Shown: positions 8,824 through 17,630, counted from the first letter of the stretch. The stretch is DNA of 23,859 nt from JBDHZK01 sp039811865 (GCA_039811865.1 JBDHZK010000025.1:1-23859); one strand, 5' to 3'. Program-made: numbers and translations. Notes: generated by a model not told the origin, from the sequence alone.

Positions 8824-8894
8824 CTCGGCGCTCCGGATGCGGCCTGGGCAAAGGCGCCGGGACCAGGCCCGCTGGGGGCGGCCGGTTCGGCCAT
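8814..8894 (-). CDS. Candidate 26-aa leader or small protein heading the CHAT operon
   Basis: ATG 8894 is preceded by GGAGG with 4 nt spacing (GGAGGAAAG directly before ATG), the best Shine-Dalgarno in this operon. The frame runs 26 codons to TAA 8816-8814 and overlaps the start of the 493-aa gene by 10 nt in another frame. The peptide begins MAEPAAPSGPGPG, contains FAQAASG and ends PRWR; it is Ala/Pro/Gly-rich and not membrane-like. A -10-like box lies ~18 nt upstream of the ATG, so this would be the first translated ORF on the transcript, and translation through it could feed the next gene. It may be a small functional protein, a coupling leader, or chance. Confidence 0.45.
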   Translation of the reverse strand: MAEPAAPSGPGPGAFAQAASGAPRWR

Positions 8895-8912
8895 CTTTCC
8901 TCCGAGGGTCCG

Positions 8913-8918
8913 ATTATT
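8913..8918 (-). promoter_or_regulatory. Putative -10 box of the CHAT operon
   Basis: On the minus strand the sequence reads AATAAT (one mismatch to TATAAT), an unusually A/T-rich island in local GC-rich DNA. It leaves a leader of roughly 11 nt before ATG 8894, just enough for the GGAGG site. No good -35 hexamer is seen at 16-18 bp. Mapping the transcript start would decide it. Confidence 0.4.
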
Positions 8919-9131
8919 GAGGAGGCGGGCTTCGGCGGAGGACTGTGCGACGCTGCCACGGCCGGTCCAAACAGCTCGCTTCGACCGACATGGTATGCCC
9001 GACTGGGAGAGCCGAGGATCGATTCCGGCTTGCTCGCGCAGCCGTTCCGACGGACGCCGGATCCGCACTCCCAACCTTGTCCGGGTCGGAATCGACGCGA
9101 TTGCCAGCCCCCGCTCAGGCCGCTCCGCTTC

Positions 9132-9137
9132 TAGTCT
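9132..9137 (+). promoter_or_regulatory. Putative -10 box (TAGTCT) upstream of the 38-codon ORF
   Basis: TAGTCT fits the actinobacterial TANNNT -10 pattern and lies 33 nt before ATG 9171. No convincing -35 element is present. A 10-bp palindrome, TCCGCGCGGA, falls in the predicted leader between this box and the Shine-Dalgarno. Confidence 0.3.
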
Positions 9138-9170
9138 GACGTGGTCCGCGCGGATCGTCAGGAGGGTGTC

Positions 9171-9287
9171 ATGGCGCTGGTATGCCCAATGGTGGTCGGG
9201 CCGTTGTCGGTATTGAGTTCATCGTGGGAGGCCTCCACTCCTTCGTGGACCGAAGTCTTGGACGCATCCGTGTGCCCGGCCTCTTGA
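9171..9287 (+). CDS. Candidate 38-aa small protein with two cysteines
   Basis: ATG 9171 is preceded by AGGAGGG (9160-9166) with 4 nt spacing, a near-perfect Shine-Dalgarno. The frame ends at TGA 9285-9287. The peptide starts MALVCPMVVGPLSVLSSSWE and ends CPAS, so a Cys-Pro pair occurs near each end (Cys5 and Cys35). The first half is hydrophobic and the second half acidic/Ser-rich, with three Trp/Thr/Ser clusters. I know no family. It lies on the strand opposite the CHAT operon, 276 nt from that operon's first start. It could be a real small gene, a decayed fragment, or chance. Confidence 0.35.
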   Translation: MALVCPMVVGPLSVLSSSWEASTPSWTEVLDASVCPAS

Positions 9288-9405
9288 GCGCAAGCCCGGT
9301 AGTCATACTCGACAGCCGTGCGGGCGAGCGACACGTCGAGCGATGCTCAATCTTTCTCAGGCCCGAGGCGCGATGTTTCCCTTTATGTTTCCCAGGGCTA
9401 ACCAG

Positions 9406-9448
9406 AAAGGCCGTCCGACAGGGAGTTTTCCCTAGTCAAACGGCCTTT
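9406..9448 (-). terminator. Terminator downstream of tRNA-Leu
   Basis: AAAGGCCG (9406-9413) and CGGCCTTT (9441-9448) pair as an 8-bp stem. The loop holds a second small stem, AGGGA/TCCCT on the minus strand (TCCCT at 9431 region, AGGGA at 9419 region). It begins 9 nt after the tRNA 3' end in the direction of tRNA transcription, which suits a tRNA terminator or processing structure. Its T-tail is only three bases in that direction. Confidence 0.65.
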
Positions 9449-9456
9449 TCCTTCGG

Positions 9457-9539
9457 TGCGCGAGAGAGGAGTTGAACCTCCACGTCCTTTCGGACACACG
9501 GACCTGAACCGTGCGCGTCTGCCATTCCGCCACTCGCGC
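9457..9539 (-). tRNA. tRNA-Leu (anticodon CAG)
   Basis: The minus strand folds as a class II tRNA. The acceptor stem is GCGCGAG/CTCGCGC with discriminator A at 9457. The D-arm starts at TGGCGGAATGG. The anticodon arm CACGG-TTCAGGT-CCGTG places CAG at positions 34-36. A long variable arm, GTCC-GAAA-GGAC, is followed by the T-arm GGAGG-TTCAACT-CCTCT. The CCA end is not encoded (ACCG follows). In Mycobacterium tuberculosis a leucine tRNA also sits next to fhaA (from memory), so this position appears to be ancestral. Confidence 0.95.
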
Positions 9540-9564
9540 CCGACCCTTCCGGGCCAGCCGCAGA

Positions 9565-9570
9565 AGACTA
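9565..9570 (-). promoter_or_regulatory. Putative -10 box of tRNA-Leu
   Basis: The minus strand reads TAGTCT (TANNNT pattern) about 26 nt upstream of the tRNA 5' end at 9539. No good -35 hexamer is apparent. Support is positional only. Confidence 0.3.
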
Positions 9571-9704
9571 GCACAACCGCGCCGAGCACCCCACGTGCTG
9601 CCGAGCGTCCCGGAGCACGGCCCGGCCCGGTGCACCCCCGGCGGTTGAGCCCGACGCCCTCAACTAGCGCGCGAGGCTTACCGCGCTCACCCAAAAGGGT
9701 CGAA

Positions 9705-9710
9705 TAGGAT
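9705..9710 (+). promoter_or_regulatory. Putative -10 box (TAGGAT) of the fhaA-pknB operon
   Basis: TAGGAT fits the actinobacterial TANNNT pattern in a locally A/T-richer patch and lies 32 nt before the fhaA ATG. That leaves a leader of about 25 nt containing the purine-rich GGGAGGGGAGG. A TTACCG at 9678-9683 is too far away (21 bp) to be a standard -35. Confidence 0.4.
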
Positions 9711-9742
9711 CAAGCTCGTCCAACGCGCGGGAGGGGAGGTCC

Positions 9743-10471
9743 ATGGGAGTCTTCGACAAGATCGAACGGAGTATCGAGGGCGCCGTCAGCGGAGCGTTCG
9801 CGAAGGCGTTCAAGGGGGACGTCCAGCCGGTGGAGATCACCGCCCGGATCCAGCGCGAGCTCGACTCCGAAGCCAAGCTGCTTTCCCGCGATCGCAAGCT
9901 CGTCCCGAACGAGTTCACGGTTTCGCTTTCCCAGCACGACTACGACCGGCTCGCCCCGTACGCGCAGGCGACCAACGGCTCGATCGCGGACGAACTCCGC
10001 GACTACGCGGGTAAGCAGGGTTACGTCTTCAGCGGACCGATCCAGATCCACTACGAGCTGGCGCCCACCCTGCCCACTGGACGCTTCACGCTGACTTCCG
10101 AGGCGGTCGCTGGGGTCGAGGTGGACCCGTCCGTCGCCGCCGCCGAGCCGCCTCGTCCCGCCGCCACGCCCAAGCGGCCCAAGCTGATCCTCGAGGTCAA
10201 CGGCACCCGGCACGCGCTCAATCCGCCCGGTCTGTCGATCGGCCGGGGCACCGAAGCCGACCTCCGCATCAACGACCCCGGCATCTCGCGGCGGCACGCG
10301 CAGATCATCGTGAACGAGACCGAGGACGGCCAGGAGATCCTGATCGAAGACCTCGGCTCCACCAACGGGATCGTCGTCAACGGCGCCCGCGTCCGGAAGG
10401 CGACGCTCACTCCCGGCTCGCGCATCGAGGTCGGGACCACCCGCATGCTGATCACCACGACGAGGCGTTGA
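9743..10471 (+). CDS. fhaA: FhaA: FhaA N-terminal (DUF3662) and FHA domain protein
   Basis: This 242-aa cytoplasmic protein reads phosphothreonine through its C-terminal FHA domain. In mycobacteria, FhaA acts with PknB in regulating peptidoglycan synthesis. Residues 1-~110 are the DUF3662/FhaA N-terminal domain (MGVFDKIERSIEGAVSGAF, then VQPVEI, with VPNEF at 54-58). A short Pro/Ala linker spans ~128-146. The FHA domain at ~147-242 carries the phospho-binding G167-R168, S182-R-R-H185 and N208 (EDLGSTNG). The mycobacterial protein is about 530 aa because of a long linker; here the linker is minimal. The start is fixed by GGGGAGG at 9733-9739. Its TGA shares one base with the fhaB ATG. It heads the signalling and cell-wall operon. 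Confidence 0.95.
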   Translation: MGVFDKIERSIEGAVSGAFAKAFKGDVQPVEITARIQRELDSEAKLLSRDRKLVPNEFTVSLSQHDYDRLAPYAQATNGSIADELRDYAGKQGYVFSGPIQIHYELAPTLPTGRFTLTSEAVAGVEVDPSVAAAEPPRPAATPKRPKLILEVNGTRHALNPPGLSIGRGTEADLRINDPGISRRHAQIIVNETEDGQEILIEDLGSTNGIVVNGARVRKATLTPGSRIEVGTTRMLITTTRR

Positions 10472-10941
10472 TGTCGGAGGTCTTGGTCGCGGCTTTGAAG
10501 ATCGGCTTCCTCGCCGTGTTGTGGCTGTTCATCCTGTTGGCCGCCAACGTGATCCGCACCGATTTGTTCGGACGCACCGTCGCCGCCGCCCAGTTGCCCA
10601 CGGCACAGCGGCTGAACGAGGCCTCCCGGAGTCGGTCCCGGGGCAGCCGCAAGGCGCCCCGCAAGCTGACGGTCAACAACGGTCCGCTCAGGGGCACCAC
10701 CTTCGACCTGACCAGCGAGGTCAAGGTCGGACGCAGCGTCGACTGCCAGCTGATCCTGGACGACGACTACGTCTCCACCCGACACGCGCGCATCTACTCC
10801 GACGGCACTCAGGTGGTCGTCGAGGATCTGGGCAGCACCAACGGCACCTACGTCAACGGCTCGCGGATCACCGTCCCGACCGCGGTGACGGCCGCCGACA
10901 CCGTCCGGATCGGACGCACCCACCTGGGCCTGGGGAAGTGA
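10471..10941 (+). CDS. fhaB: FhaB (FipA-like): membrane-anchored FHA-domain protein
   Basis: This 156-aa protein has one N-terminal membrane helix (~7-28, ALKIGFLAVLWLFILLAANV) and a cytoplasmic FHA domain (~64-152). The phosphopeptide-binding residues are visible as VGRS (86-89), S102-T-R-H105 and N124 in EDLGSTNGTYVNG. In mycobacteria the orthologue links PknB-type signalling to the division and elongation machinery. ATG 10471 is preferred over an in-frame TTG three bases earlier because it overlaps the fhaA stop by one base (TGATG), giving translational coupling. The pstP start lies 4 nt after its stop. Compared with FhaA, this is the short, membrane-tethered reader of the pair. Confidence 0.95.
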   Translation: MSEVLVAALKIGFLAVLWLFILLAANVIRTDLFGRTVAAAQLPTAQRLNEASRSRSRGSRKAPRKLTVNNGPLRGTTFDLTSEVKVGRSVDCQLILDDDYVSTRHARIYSDGTQVVVEDLGSTNGTYVNGSRITVPTAVTAADTVRIGRTHLGLGK

Positions 10942-10945
10942 GCCG

Positions 10946-12391
10946 ATGACCCTTCGGCTGCGCTACGTCGCCCACAGCGAGGTGGGCCTCGTCCGGAAGA
11001 ACAACCAGGACTCCGGCTACGCCTCGCCCACGATGCTCGTCGTCGCCGACGGCATGGGTGGCGCCGCCGCCGGCGACCTCGCCTCGGCCGTCGCCATTCG
11101 CGAACTTCGCGAAGCGGACGTCCCGCACGAGGGCGAGGCCATGCTCGAGTCCTTCGTCGAGGCCATCCACCGCGCCAACGACCAGATCGCCGACCAGGTC
11201 GGCAACGACTCCTCCCTCGACGGCATGGGGACGACGGTCTGTGGCGCCATGTTCGACGGGACGCAACTCGGCCTGGCCCACATCGGCGACTCGCGCGGCT
11301 ATCGGTACCGCGACGGCGACCTCACCCGGCTGACGCGCGACCACTCGTGGGTGCAACAGTTGATCGACGAGGGGCGGATCACCGAGTCCGAGGCGTTGGT
11401 GCACCCCCACCGCTCGCTGATCCTCAAGGTCCTCAACGGCCAGCCGAACAACGAGCCGGACGTCGCCCTGATCGACGTCGTCGAGGGCGACCGGCTGCTG
11501 TTTTGCTCCGACGGCCTGTGCGGCCTGGTCGAGGACGACAAGATCGCCGAGATCCTCGCCAAGCCTGACCTGGACGACGTCATGTCCGATCTGATCGCCG
11601 CGGCCCACGAGGGCGGCGGCCTGGACAACATCACCATCGTCCTGGCCGATCTCACAACCGACGAGGTCGACCTGACGCCGGTGATCCTGGGTGCGGCGCT
11701 GACTCAGGAGATCCCCGACGTCGGCAACAAGACCCTCGATCTGGGCGGCGACGAAGACACCGTGCGCCAAGACGCCGCCGGCAACCCGCTCCCAGCCGCC
11801 CCACCGCCGGTCAGCGCGGCCGCCGCCGAACGAGCCCGCTACGCGCCCGTGCCGCCCCGCCGCGGCCGGGCCGTCCGGTTCGTCTTGGCGACCGCGATCG
11901 CGCTGGTCATCTTGGCGGCCATTGTCGGGGGGCTGTACTCGGCCGCCCGCCAGTACTACTTCGTGGGCGCGAACGTGGGCCGGGTGGCCATCTTCCAGGG
12001 GTGGCCGGCCACCCCTACCGCGACGGTGTTCGAGCAGACCGCGGTAAGCGTCACAGACCTGCCTCAGCTTTACCAGTTGCGCGTCCTGCAGGCCCAATAC
12101 CCGGCAGGCTCCCTGGAAGCGGCCAGAAGCACCGTCAACGAGTTGGCCCTGATCGAGGCAAAGTGCAAGGCCGCTCGGAATCGGCATACTCGCGCGACGG
12201 CCACGCCGACCCCCTCGCCCACGATCAGCACCGCGTCCCCGTCCGTAACTCCAGGGACGACTCCGCTGGCCACCCCCCGCTCCGAGACCCCGAAGACCAG
12301 CCCGACCGGCACCTCCGCGTCGCCAACAACGTCGCCGTCGCCAACGCCGACCCCGAGTCCGACCGAGCCGCCCGCACCCAAAGAGTGTTGA
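10946..12391 (+). CDS. pstP: PstP: PP2C-family Ser/Thr protein phosphatase
   Basis: This 481-aa membrane-anchored phosphatase reverses phosphorylation by the operon's Ser/Thr kinase. The catalytic PPM domain spans ~6-237. Metal-binding residues are visible: D22 (NNQD), D35-G36 (VVADGMGG), D189-G190 (CSDGLCG) and D227-N228 (GLDNITIVL); AHIGDSRGYR is at 111-120. A juxtamembrane linker (~238-308) is followed by one transmembrane helix at ~310-333. The extracellular part has ~80 globular residues and then a Ser/Thr/Pro-rich tail from ~402 to the end, likely wall-spanning. The start is 4 nt after the fhaB stop, and rodA begins 1 nt after its own stop. The low-complexity tail is the variable part of the family. 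Confidence 0.95.
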   Translation: MTLRLRYVAHSEVGLVRKNNQDSGYASPTMLVVADGMGGAAAGDLASAVAIRELREADVPHEGEAMLESFVEAIHRANDQIADQVGNDSSLDGMGTTVCGAMFDGTQLGLAHIGDSRGYRYRDGDLTRLTRDHSWVQQLIDEGRITESEALVHPHRSLILKVLNGQPNNEPDVALIDVVEGDRLLFCSDGLCGLVEDDKIAEILAKPDLDDVMSDLIAAAHEGGGLDNITIVLADLTTDEVDLTPVILGAALTQEIPDVGNKTLDLGGDEDTVRQDAAGNPLPAAPPPVSAAAAERARYAPVPPRRGRAVRFVLATAIALVILAAIVGGLYSAARQYYFVGANVGRVAIFQGWPATPTATVFEQTAVSVTDLPQLYQLRVLQAQYPAGSLEAARSTVNELALIEAKCKAARNRHTRATATPTPSPTISTASPSVTPGTTPLATPRSETPKTSPTGTSASPTTSPSPTPTPSPTEPPAPKEC

Positions 12392-12392
12392 C

Positions 12393-14186
12393 ATGGACGA
12401 CTCCCTGGTCGTCGTCTACAAGAAGCGGCGCAACATTGAACTGGCGATGCTGGTTCTCGCGTGGGCTCTCGGCTGCGGCGGCTACCTGATCTCGCACCTC
12501 AACATCTACGACGAGCTACCGCCCGCCTGGCCCTGGGCAATCGGGGTCTGGGGCGCAATCGTCCTCGCGGCGCATGTGATCGTACGGATTCGCCTCCCCT
12601 ACGCCGACCCACTGATCCTGCCGTGTGTGGTTGCCCTCAACGGGCTGGGCCTGGCGATGATCTACCGGCTCGACCAGGTACCGGCCAAGCCGACGCACGA
12701 CTCCCAGACTCAGTTGATCTGGACGGCGGTCGCGCTCGTGGCGTTCGCGGTCGTCGTCTTCTTGCTGCGCGACCATCGTCCGCTGCAGCGCTTCACCTAC
12801 ACCCTGTTCCTCGGCGGCATGGTCCTGCTGCTGCTGCCGATGGTCCCCGGCATCGGCCAGGAGAAGTACGGCGCCCGGCTGTGGATCCACTTCGGCCAAT
12901 ACTCCTTCCAACCCGCCGAGGTGGCCAAGATCGTCCTGACGCTGGCGTTCGCGTCCTACCTGGTGGAGAAGCGGGACGTCCTGGCGCTGGCGGGCGGCCG
13001 CTTCCTCGGCATCGACCTGCCGCGCCCGCGCGATCTCGGCCCGATCCTGCTGATGTGGCTGGCCAGCCTGGCCGTCCTGGTCTTCCAGAAGGACCTCGGC
13101 ACTTCGATGCTGTTCTTCGGCCTGTTCGTGATGATGCTCTACGTCGCCACCGAACGCCCCGGCTGGCCGATCCTCGGCGTCCTGCTGTTCGGCGTCGGCG
13201 CGTACCTGGGCTACCAGTTCTTCGACCACGTAAAGGTCCGCGTCTCGTCTTGGCTGGACCCGTTCTCGAACTACGACCAGAACTACCAGGTGATCAGCTC
13301 GCAGTTCGGCCTGGCCTGGGGCGGGCTGACCGGACGCGGCTGGGGGCTCGGGCGGCCCAGCCTGACGCCGCTGGCCAAAAGCGATTTCATCGCCGGCGCG
13401 CTGGGTGAAGAGATCGGTATCGCCGGGCTGATGGCGATCATCCTGATCTACGGCCTGATCGTGGCGCGCGGGCTCCGGACGGCCCTGGCCGCCAACGAAC
13501 CGTTCGGCAAACTCGTCTCGGCCGGGCTTGCGTTCGTCTTCGCCCTGCAGGTTTTCGCCATCATCGGCGGCGTCACCCGGCTGCTGCCGCTCACGGGCCT
13601 GACTACGCCGTTCATGTCCCAGGGCGGCTCATCGTTGGTGGCCAACTGGGTACTGGTCGCGCTCATGCTGATCGTCAGCCACCAGGTGCGCCGGCCGATG
13701 GCCGCCGAGCCGGCCGAGGAGGTCGTCTCGCTGGCCAAGGACGCCACTCAGTTGATCCCGGCTGCCAGCGAACGTCGGGTCGTGGATCAGGCCCCGCCCG
13801 CCGATCCCGATCCGGCCGCCGTGGCGGACGACCAGCAGACCGTGTTGGTACCGGCCGCGCCCAGCGCCGGGTCCGCGGCCGAGGCCGCTTCCGCCGAGAC
13901 GGTAGCCATCGCTGTGGCCGGACCGGACCCGCTCCCCGGTGATCTGTTCCGCGAATCCGCGGACGAGCCTCCCGGCGGCGGGTCCGCGACACCGCCGGCC
14001 AGCCCACGCCGCCTGGACTCCCCGCAGCCGGTTCCGGCTCCCCTGGCCGCGGCCGAGGACGACATGGAGTCGACGCAGGCGTTCAACCCGTTCACCGGCG
14101 AGGAGCCCAGCCGCGACGACCAGGCGTCCGCGATCGACGACACACTCCGCCGCCCGGCGCAAAGCAGCGAGGGAGAGCAGCGATGA
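12393..14186 (+). CDS. rodA: RodA/FtsW SEDS-family peptidoglycan glycosyltransferase with long C-terminal tail
   Basis: This 597-aa polytopic membrane protein polymerises lipid II for wall elongation, paired with the class B PBP encoded next. About ten membrane helices span ~15-428. SEDS hallmarks visible include LGGMVLLLLPMVPGIGQEKY, GARLWIHFGQYSFQPAEVAK, VFQKDLGTSMLFFGLF, LPLTGLTTPFMSQGGSSLVA and an extracellular loop with DPFSNYDQNYQ. Residues ~430-597 are an Ala/Pro/Asp-rich, probably disordered cytoplasmic tail, ~150 residues longer than minimal family members. That tail contains T483 (QQTVLV) and T561 (ESTQAF), each with a hydrophobic residue at +3, which resembles PknB target sites. 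The ATG lies 1 nt after the pstP stop, and its TGA overlaps the pbpA ATG (ATGA). RodA rather than FtsW is inferred from operon position. Confidence 0.93.
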   Translation: MDDSLVVVYKKRRNIELAMLVLAWALGCGGYLISHLNIYDELPPAWPWAIGVWGAIVLAAHVIVRIRLPYADPLILPCVVALNGLGLAMIYRLDQVPAKPTHDSQTQLIWTAVALVAFAVVVFLLRDHRPLQRFTYTLFLGGMVLLLLPMVPGIGQEKYGARLWIHFGQYSFQPAEVAKIVLTLAFASYLVEKRDVLALAGGRFLGIDLPRPRDLGPILLMWLASLAVLVFQKDLGTSMLFFGLFVMMLYVATERPGWPILGVLLFGVGAYLGYQFFDHVKVRVSSWLDPFSNYDQNYQVISSQFGLAWGGLTGRGWGLGRPSLTPLAKSDFIAGALGEEIGIAGLMAIILIYGLIVARGLRTALAANEPFGKLVSAGLAFVFALQVFAIIGGVTRLLPLTGLTTPFMSQGGSSLVANWVLVALMLIVSHQVRRPMAAEPAEEVVSLAKDATQLIPAASERRVVDQAPPADPDPAAVADDQQTVLVPAAPSAGSAAEAASAETVAIAVAGPDPLPGDLFRESADEPPGGGSATPPASPRRLDSPQPVPAPLAAAEDDMESTQAFNPFTGEEPSRDDQASAIDDTLRRPAQSSEGEQR

Positions 14187-15607
14187 ACGGCCCCATTCGC
14201 AAACTGTCCGTGGTCGCGATGGTGATGTTCGCGGCCCTGCTGATCAATCTGAGCGTGACCGCCGTCTTCCGCACCGACTCGCTGATGGCCAATTCGCAGA
14301 ACCGTCGCGCCCGGGACGCCGAGTTCGCCCAGGACCGCGGCGCGATCCTCGTGGGCAACACCGCGATCGCCATCACCAACCCCTCGAAGGACTCCTTCAA
14401 GTACCAGCGCAGCTATCCGCAGGGCCCCTTGTACGCGCCGGTCACGGGCTACTACAGCTACCTGTACGCCAGCTCCGGGCTGGAGGCGTCCTACAACCGC
14501 CAACTGGCGGGGACGTCCGACTCGATGTTCCTGCAGCATCTGATCGACCTGGCGACGGGCCGCAAGGCGGCCGGAGCAACGATCGAAACGACGCTCAACG
14601 CCAAAGCCCAGCGGGCGGCGTTCGACGCCCTCGGGGACAACACCGGCGCCGTCGTCGCGCTGAACTACTCCACCGGCGAGATCTTGGCCATGGCCAGTAC
14701 GCCGACCTACAACCCGAACCAGCTCGCGACCCACGACATCAAGGCGTCCCAGGCGGCCTGGAAGGAGCTGAACGCCGCGACGGGCAAGCCGATGTCCAAC
14801 CGGGCGGCCCGCGAGATCTTCCCGCCCGGCTCGACGTTCAAGCTGGTCACCGCCGCGGCGGCCCTGGAGAACGGCTGGCAGCCCGGCGCCACGATCGACT
14901 CCCCCGCCAGCATGGTGCTGCCGGGCACCAGCAGCCAGTTGCCCAACACCCATGACTGCGGCGGCGACAAGATCACCCTCGACCAGGCCCTCCAGGTCTC
15001 CTGCAACACCGCCTTCGCCAACCTCGGCAAATGGCTGGGCGCGGACAAGCTGCGCGAGCAGGCGCGCCGCTTCGGCTTCAACAGCACACCGCTGCCGGAA
15101 CTCAACGCCGTGGCGAGCCGCTTCCCGTCCCAGCTCGATGTGCCGCAGACGATGATGAGCGCCATCGGCCAATACGAGGTGAGCGCCACCCCGCTGCAGA
15201 TGGCGATGGTCGGGGCTGCGATCGCCAACAACGGCGTCCTGATGCGCCCGCACCTGGTCAAGACGATCCGGGGAGCCGACCTGCAGGTGATCCAGACGAT
15301 CGGGTCGGAGCAGCTTTCGACGCCCATGAGCCCGCAGAACGCCGGCGTCCTCAAGGGCTGGATGTACAACGTCGTGGAGAAGGGCACCGGGACGACGGCC
15401 CAAGTGGACGGCGTCCACGTCGGGGGCAAGTCCGGGACCGCCCAGTCGGACAAGAAGCGGCCACCCTATGCGTGGTTCGTCGCCTTCGCCGACGACCCGC
15501 AGGTGGTGGTCTGCGCCTTCGTGCAGCAGGCCGCGGACACCAGCGAAGTCGGCGGCTCCACGGTTGCCGGCCCCATCGCCGCCGCGGTGATCGAGTCACT
15601 GACATGA
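14183..15607 (+). CDS. pbpA: PbpA: class B penicillin-binding protein (transpeptidase)
   Basis: This 474-aa enzyme cross-links peptidoglycan outside the membrane and works with the upstream RodA. One signal-anchor helix covers ~8-29. A dimerisation/pedestal region follows, then the penicillin-binding domain. All three active-site motifs are present: S217-T-F-K220 (nucleophile Ser in PPGSTFK), S273-C-N275 and K416-S-G418 (GGKSGTAQ). The length fits the short actinobacterial PbpA group, which lacks the large N-terminal domain of longer class B PBPs. ATG 14183 overlaps the rodA stop by 4 nt. A 102-nt gap with a hairpin separates it from pknB. Confidence 0.96.
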   Translation: MNGPIRKLSVVAMVMFAALLINLSVTAVFRTDSLMANSQNRRARDAEFAQDRGAILVGNTAIAITNPSKDSFKYQRSYPQGPLYAPVTGYYSYLYASSGLEASYNRQLAGTSDSMFLQHLIDLATGRKAAGATIETTLNAKAQRAAFDALGDNTGAVVALNYSTGEILAMASTPTYNPNQLATHDIKASQAAWKELNAATGKPMSNRAAREIFPPGSTFKLVTAAAALENGWQPGATIDSPASMVLPGTSSQLPNTHDCGGDKITLDQALQVSCNTAFANLGKWLGADKLREQARRFGFNSTPLPELNAVASRFPSQLDVPQTMMSAIGQYEVSATPLQMAMVGAAIANNGVLMRPHLVKTIRGADLQVIQTIGSEQLSTPMSPQNAGVLKGWMYNVVEKGTGTTAQVDGVHVGGKSGTAQSDKKRPPYAWFVAFADDPQVVVCAFVQQAADTSEVGGSTVAGPIAAAVIESLT

Positions 15608-15653
15608 CCGGTTCTCAGCTTTCTCCCAAGAACGTGTCGCACAATGGTGAGCG

Positions 15654-15677
15654 GCGCTCCCCTTCCACGGGGGGCGC
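15654..15677 (+). other. Hairpin in the pbpA-pknB gap
   Basis: GCGCTCCCC (15654-15662) pairs with GGGGGGCGC (15669-15677) over nine positions with one T-G wobble and a 6-nt loop, TTCCAC. No T-run follows. It lies 47 nt after the pbpA stop and 33 nt before the pknB ATG, where it could set the expression of pknB relative to pbpA by partial termination or RNA processing. Confidence 0.5.
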
Positions 15678-15709
15678 GTGCATGTTGAGCAGGCAAGGGG
15701 AACGTGCGG

Positions 15710-17527
<1,818 letters not shown>

Positions 17528-17630
17528 CAGCAGGCCGGACGTCCTGCCGATCCTGGACGCCCCCTACTCCCCCAGGACGCCGAAGCCGTCTGACCCTCGG
17601 ACGGCCCGGCGAGCTGAAGCCCGGCGACCA

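Larger units (their letters stand above)
8895..9456. other. Gene-poor stretch between the CHAT operon and tRNA-Leu
   Basis: I find no large gene in these 562 bases on either strand. The stretch contains the putative CHAT-operon -10 box at the left end, a candidate 38-codon ORF at 9171-9287 with its own Shine-Dalgarno, a 12-nt tandem step (ATGTTTCCC at 9373-9381 and again at 9385-9393), and the tRNA terminator hairpin at 9406-9448. Longer open frames here have no ribosome-binding site and lack family resemblance. No integrase or transposase remnant could be recognised. Confidence 0.6.

Noticed and set aside
8814..9074. 86-codon version of the small ORF upstream of the CHAT operon
   Set aside because: The strong Shine-Dalgarno is at ATG 8894. 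The extra 60 residues are Arg/Ser-rich with no start signal, and they lie upstream of the -10-like box.
9182..9475. 97-codon plus-strand frame running into the tRNA
   Set aside because: It crosses the terminator and the antisense strand of tRNA-Leu, has no SD, and competes with the better-started 38-codon frame.
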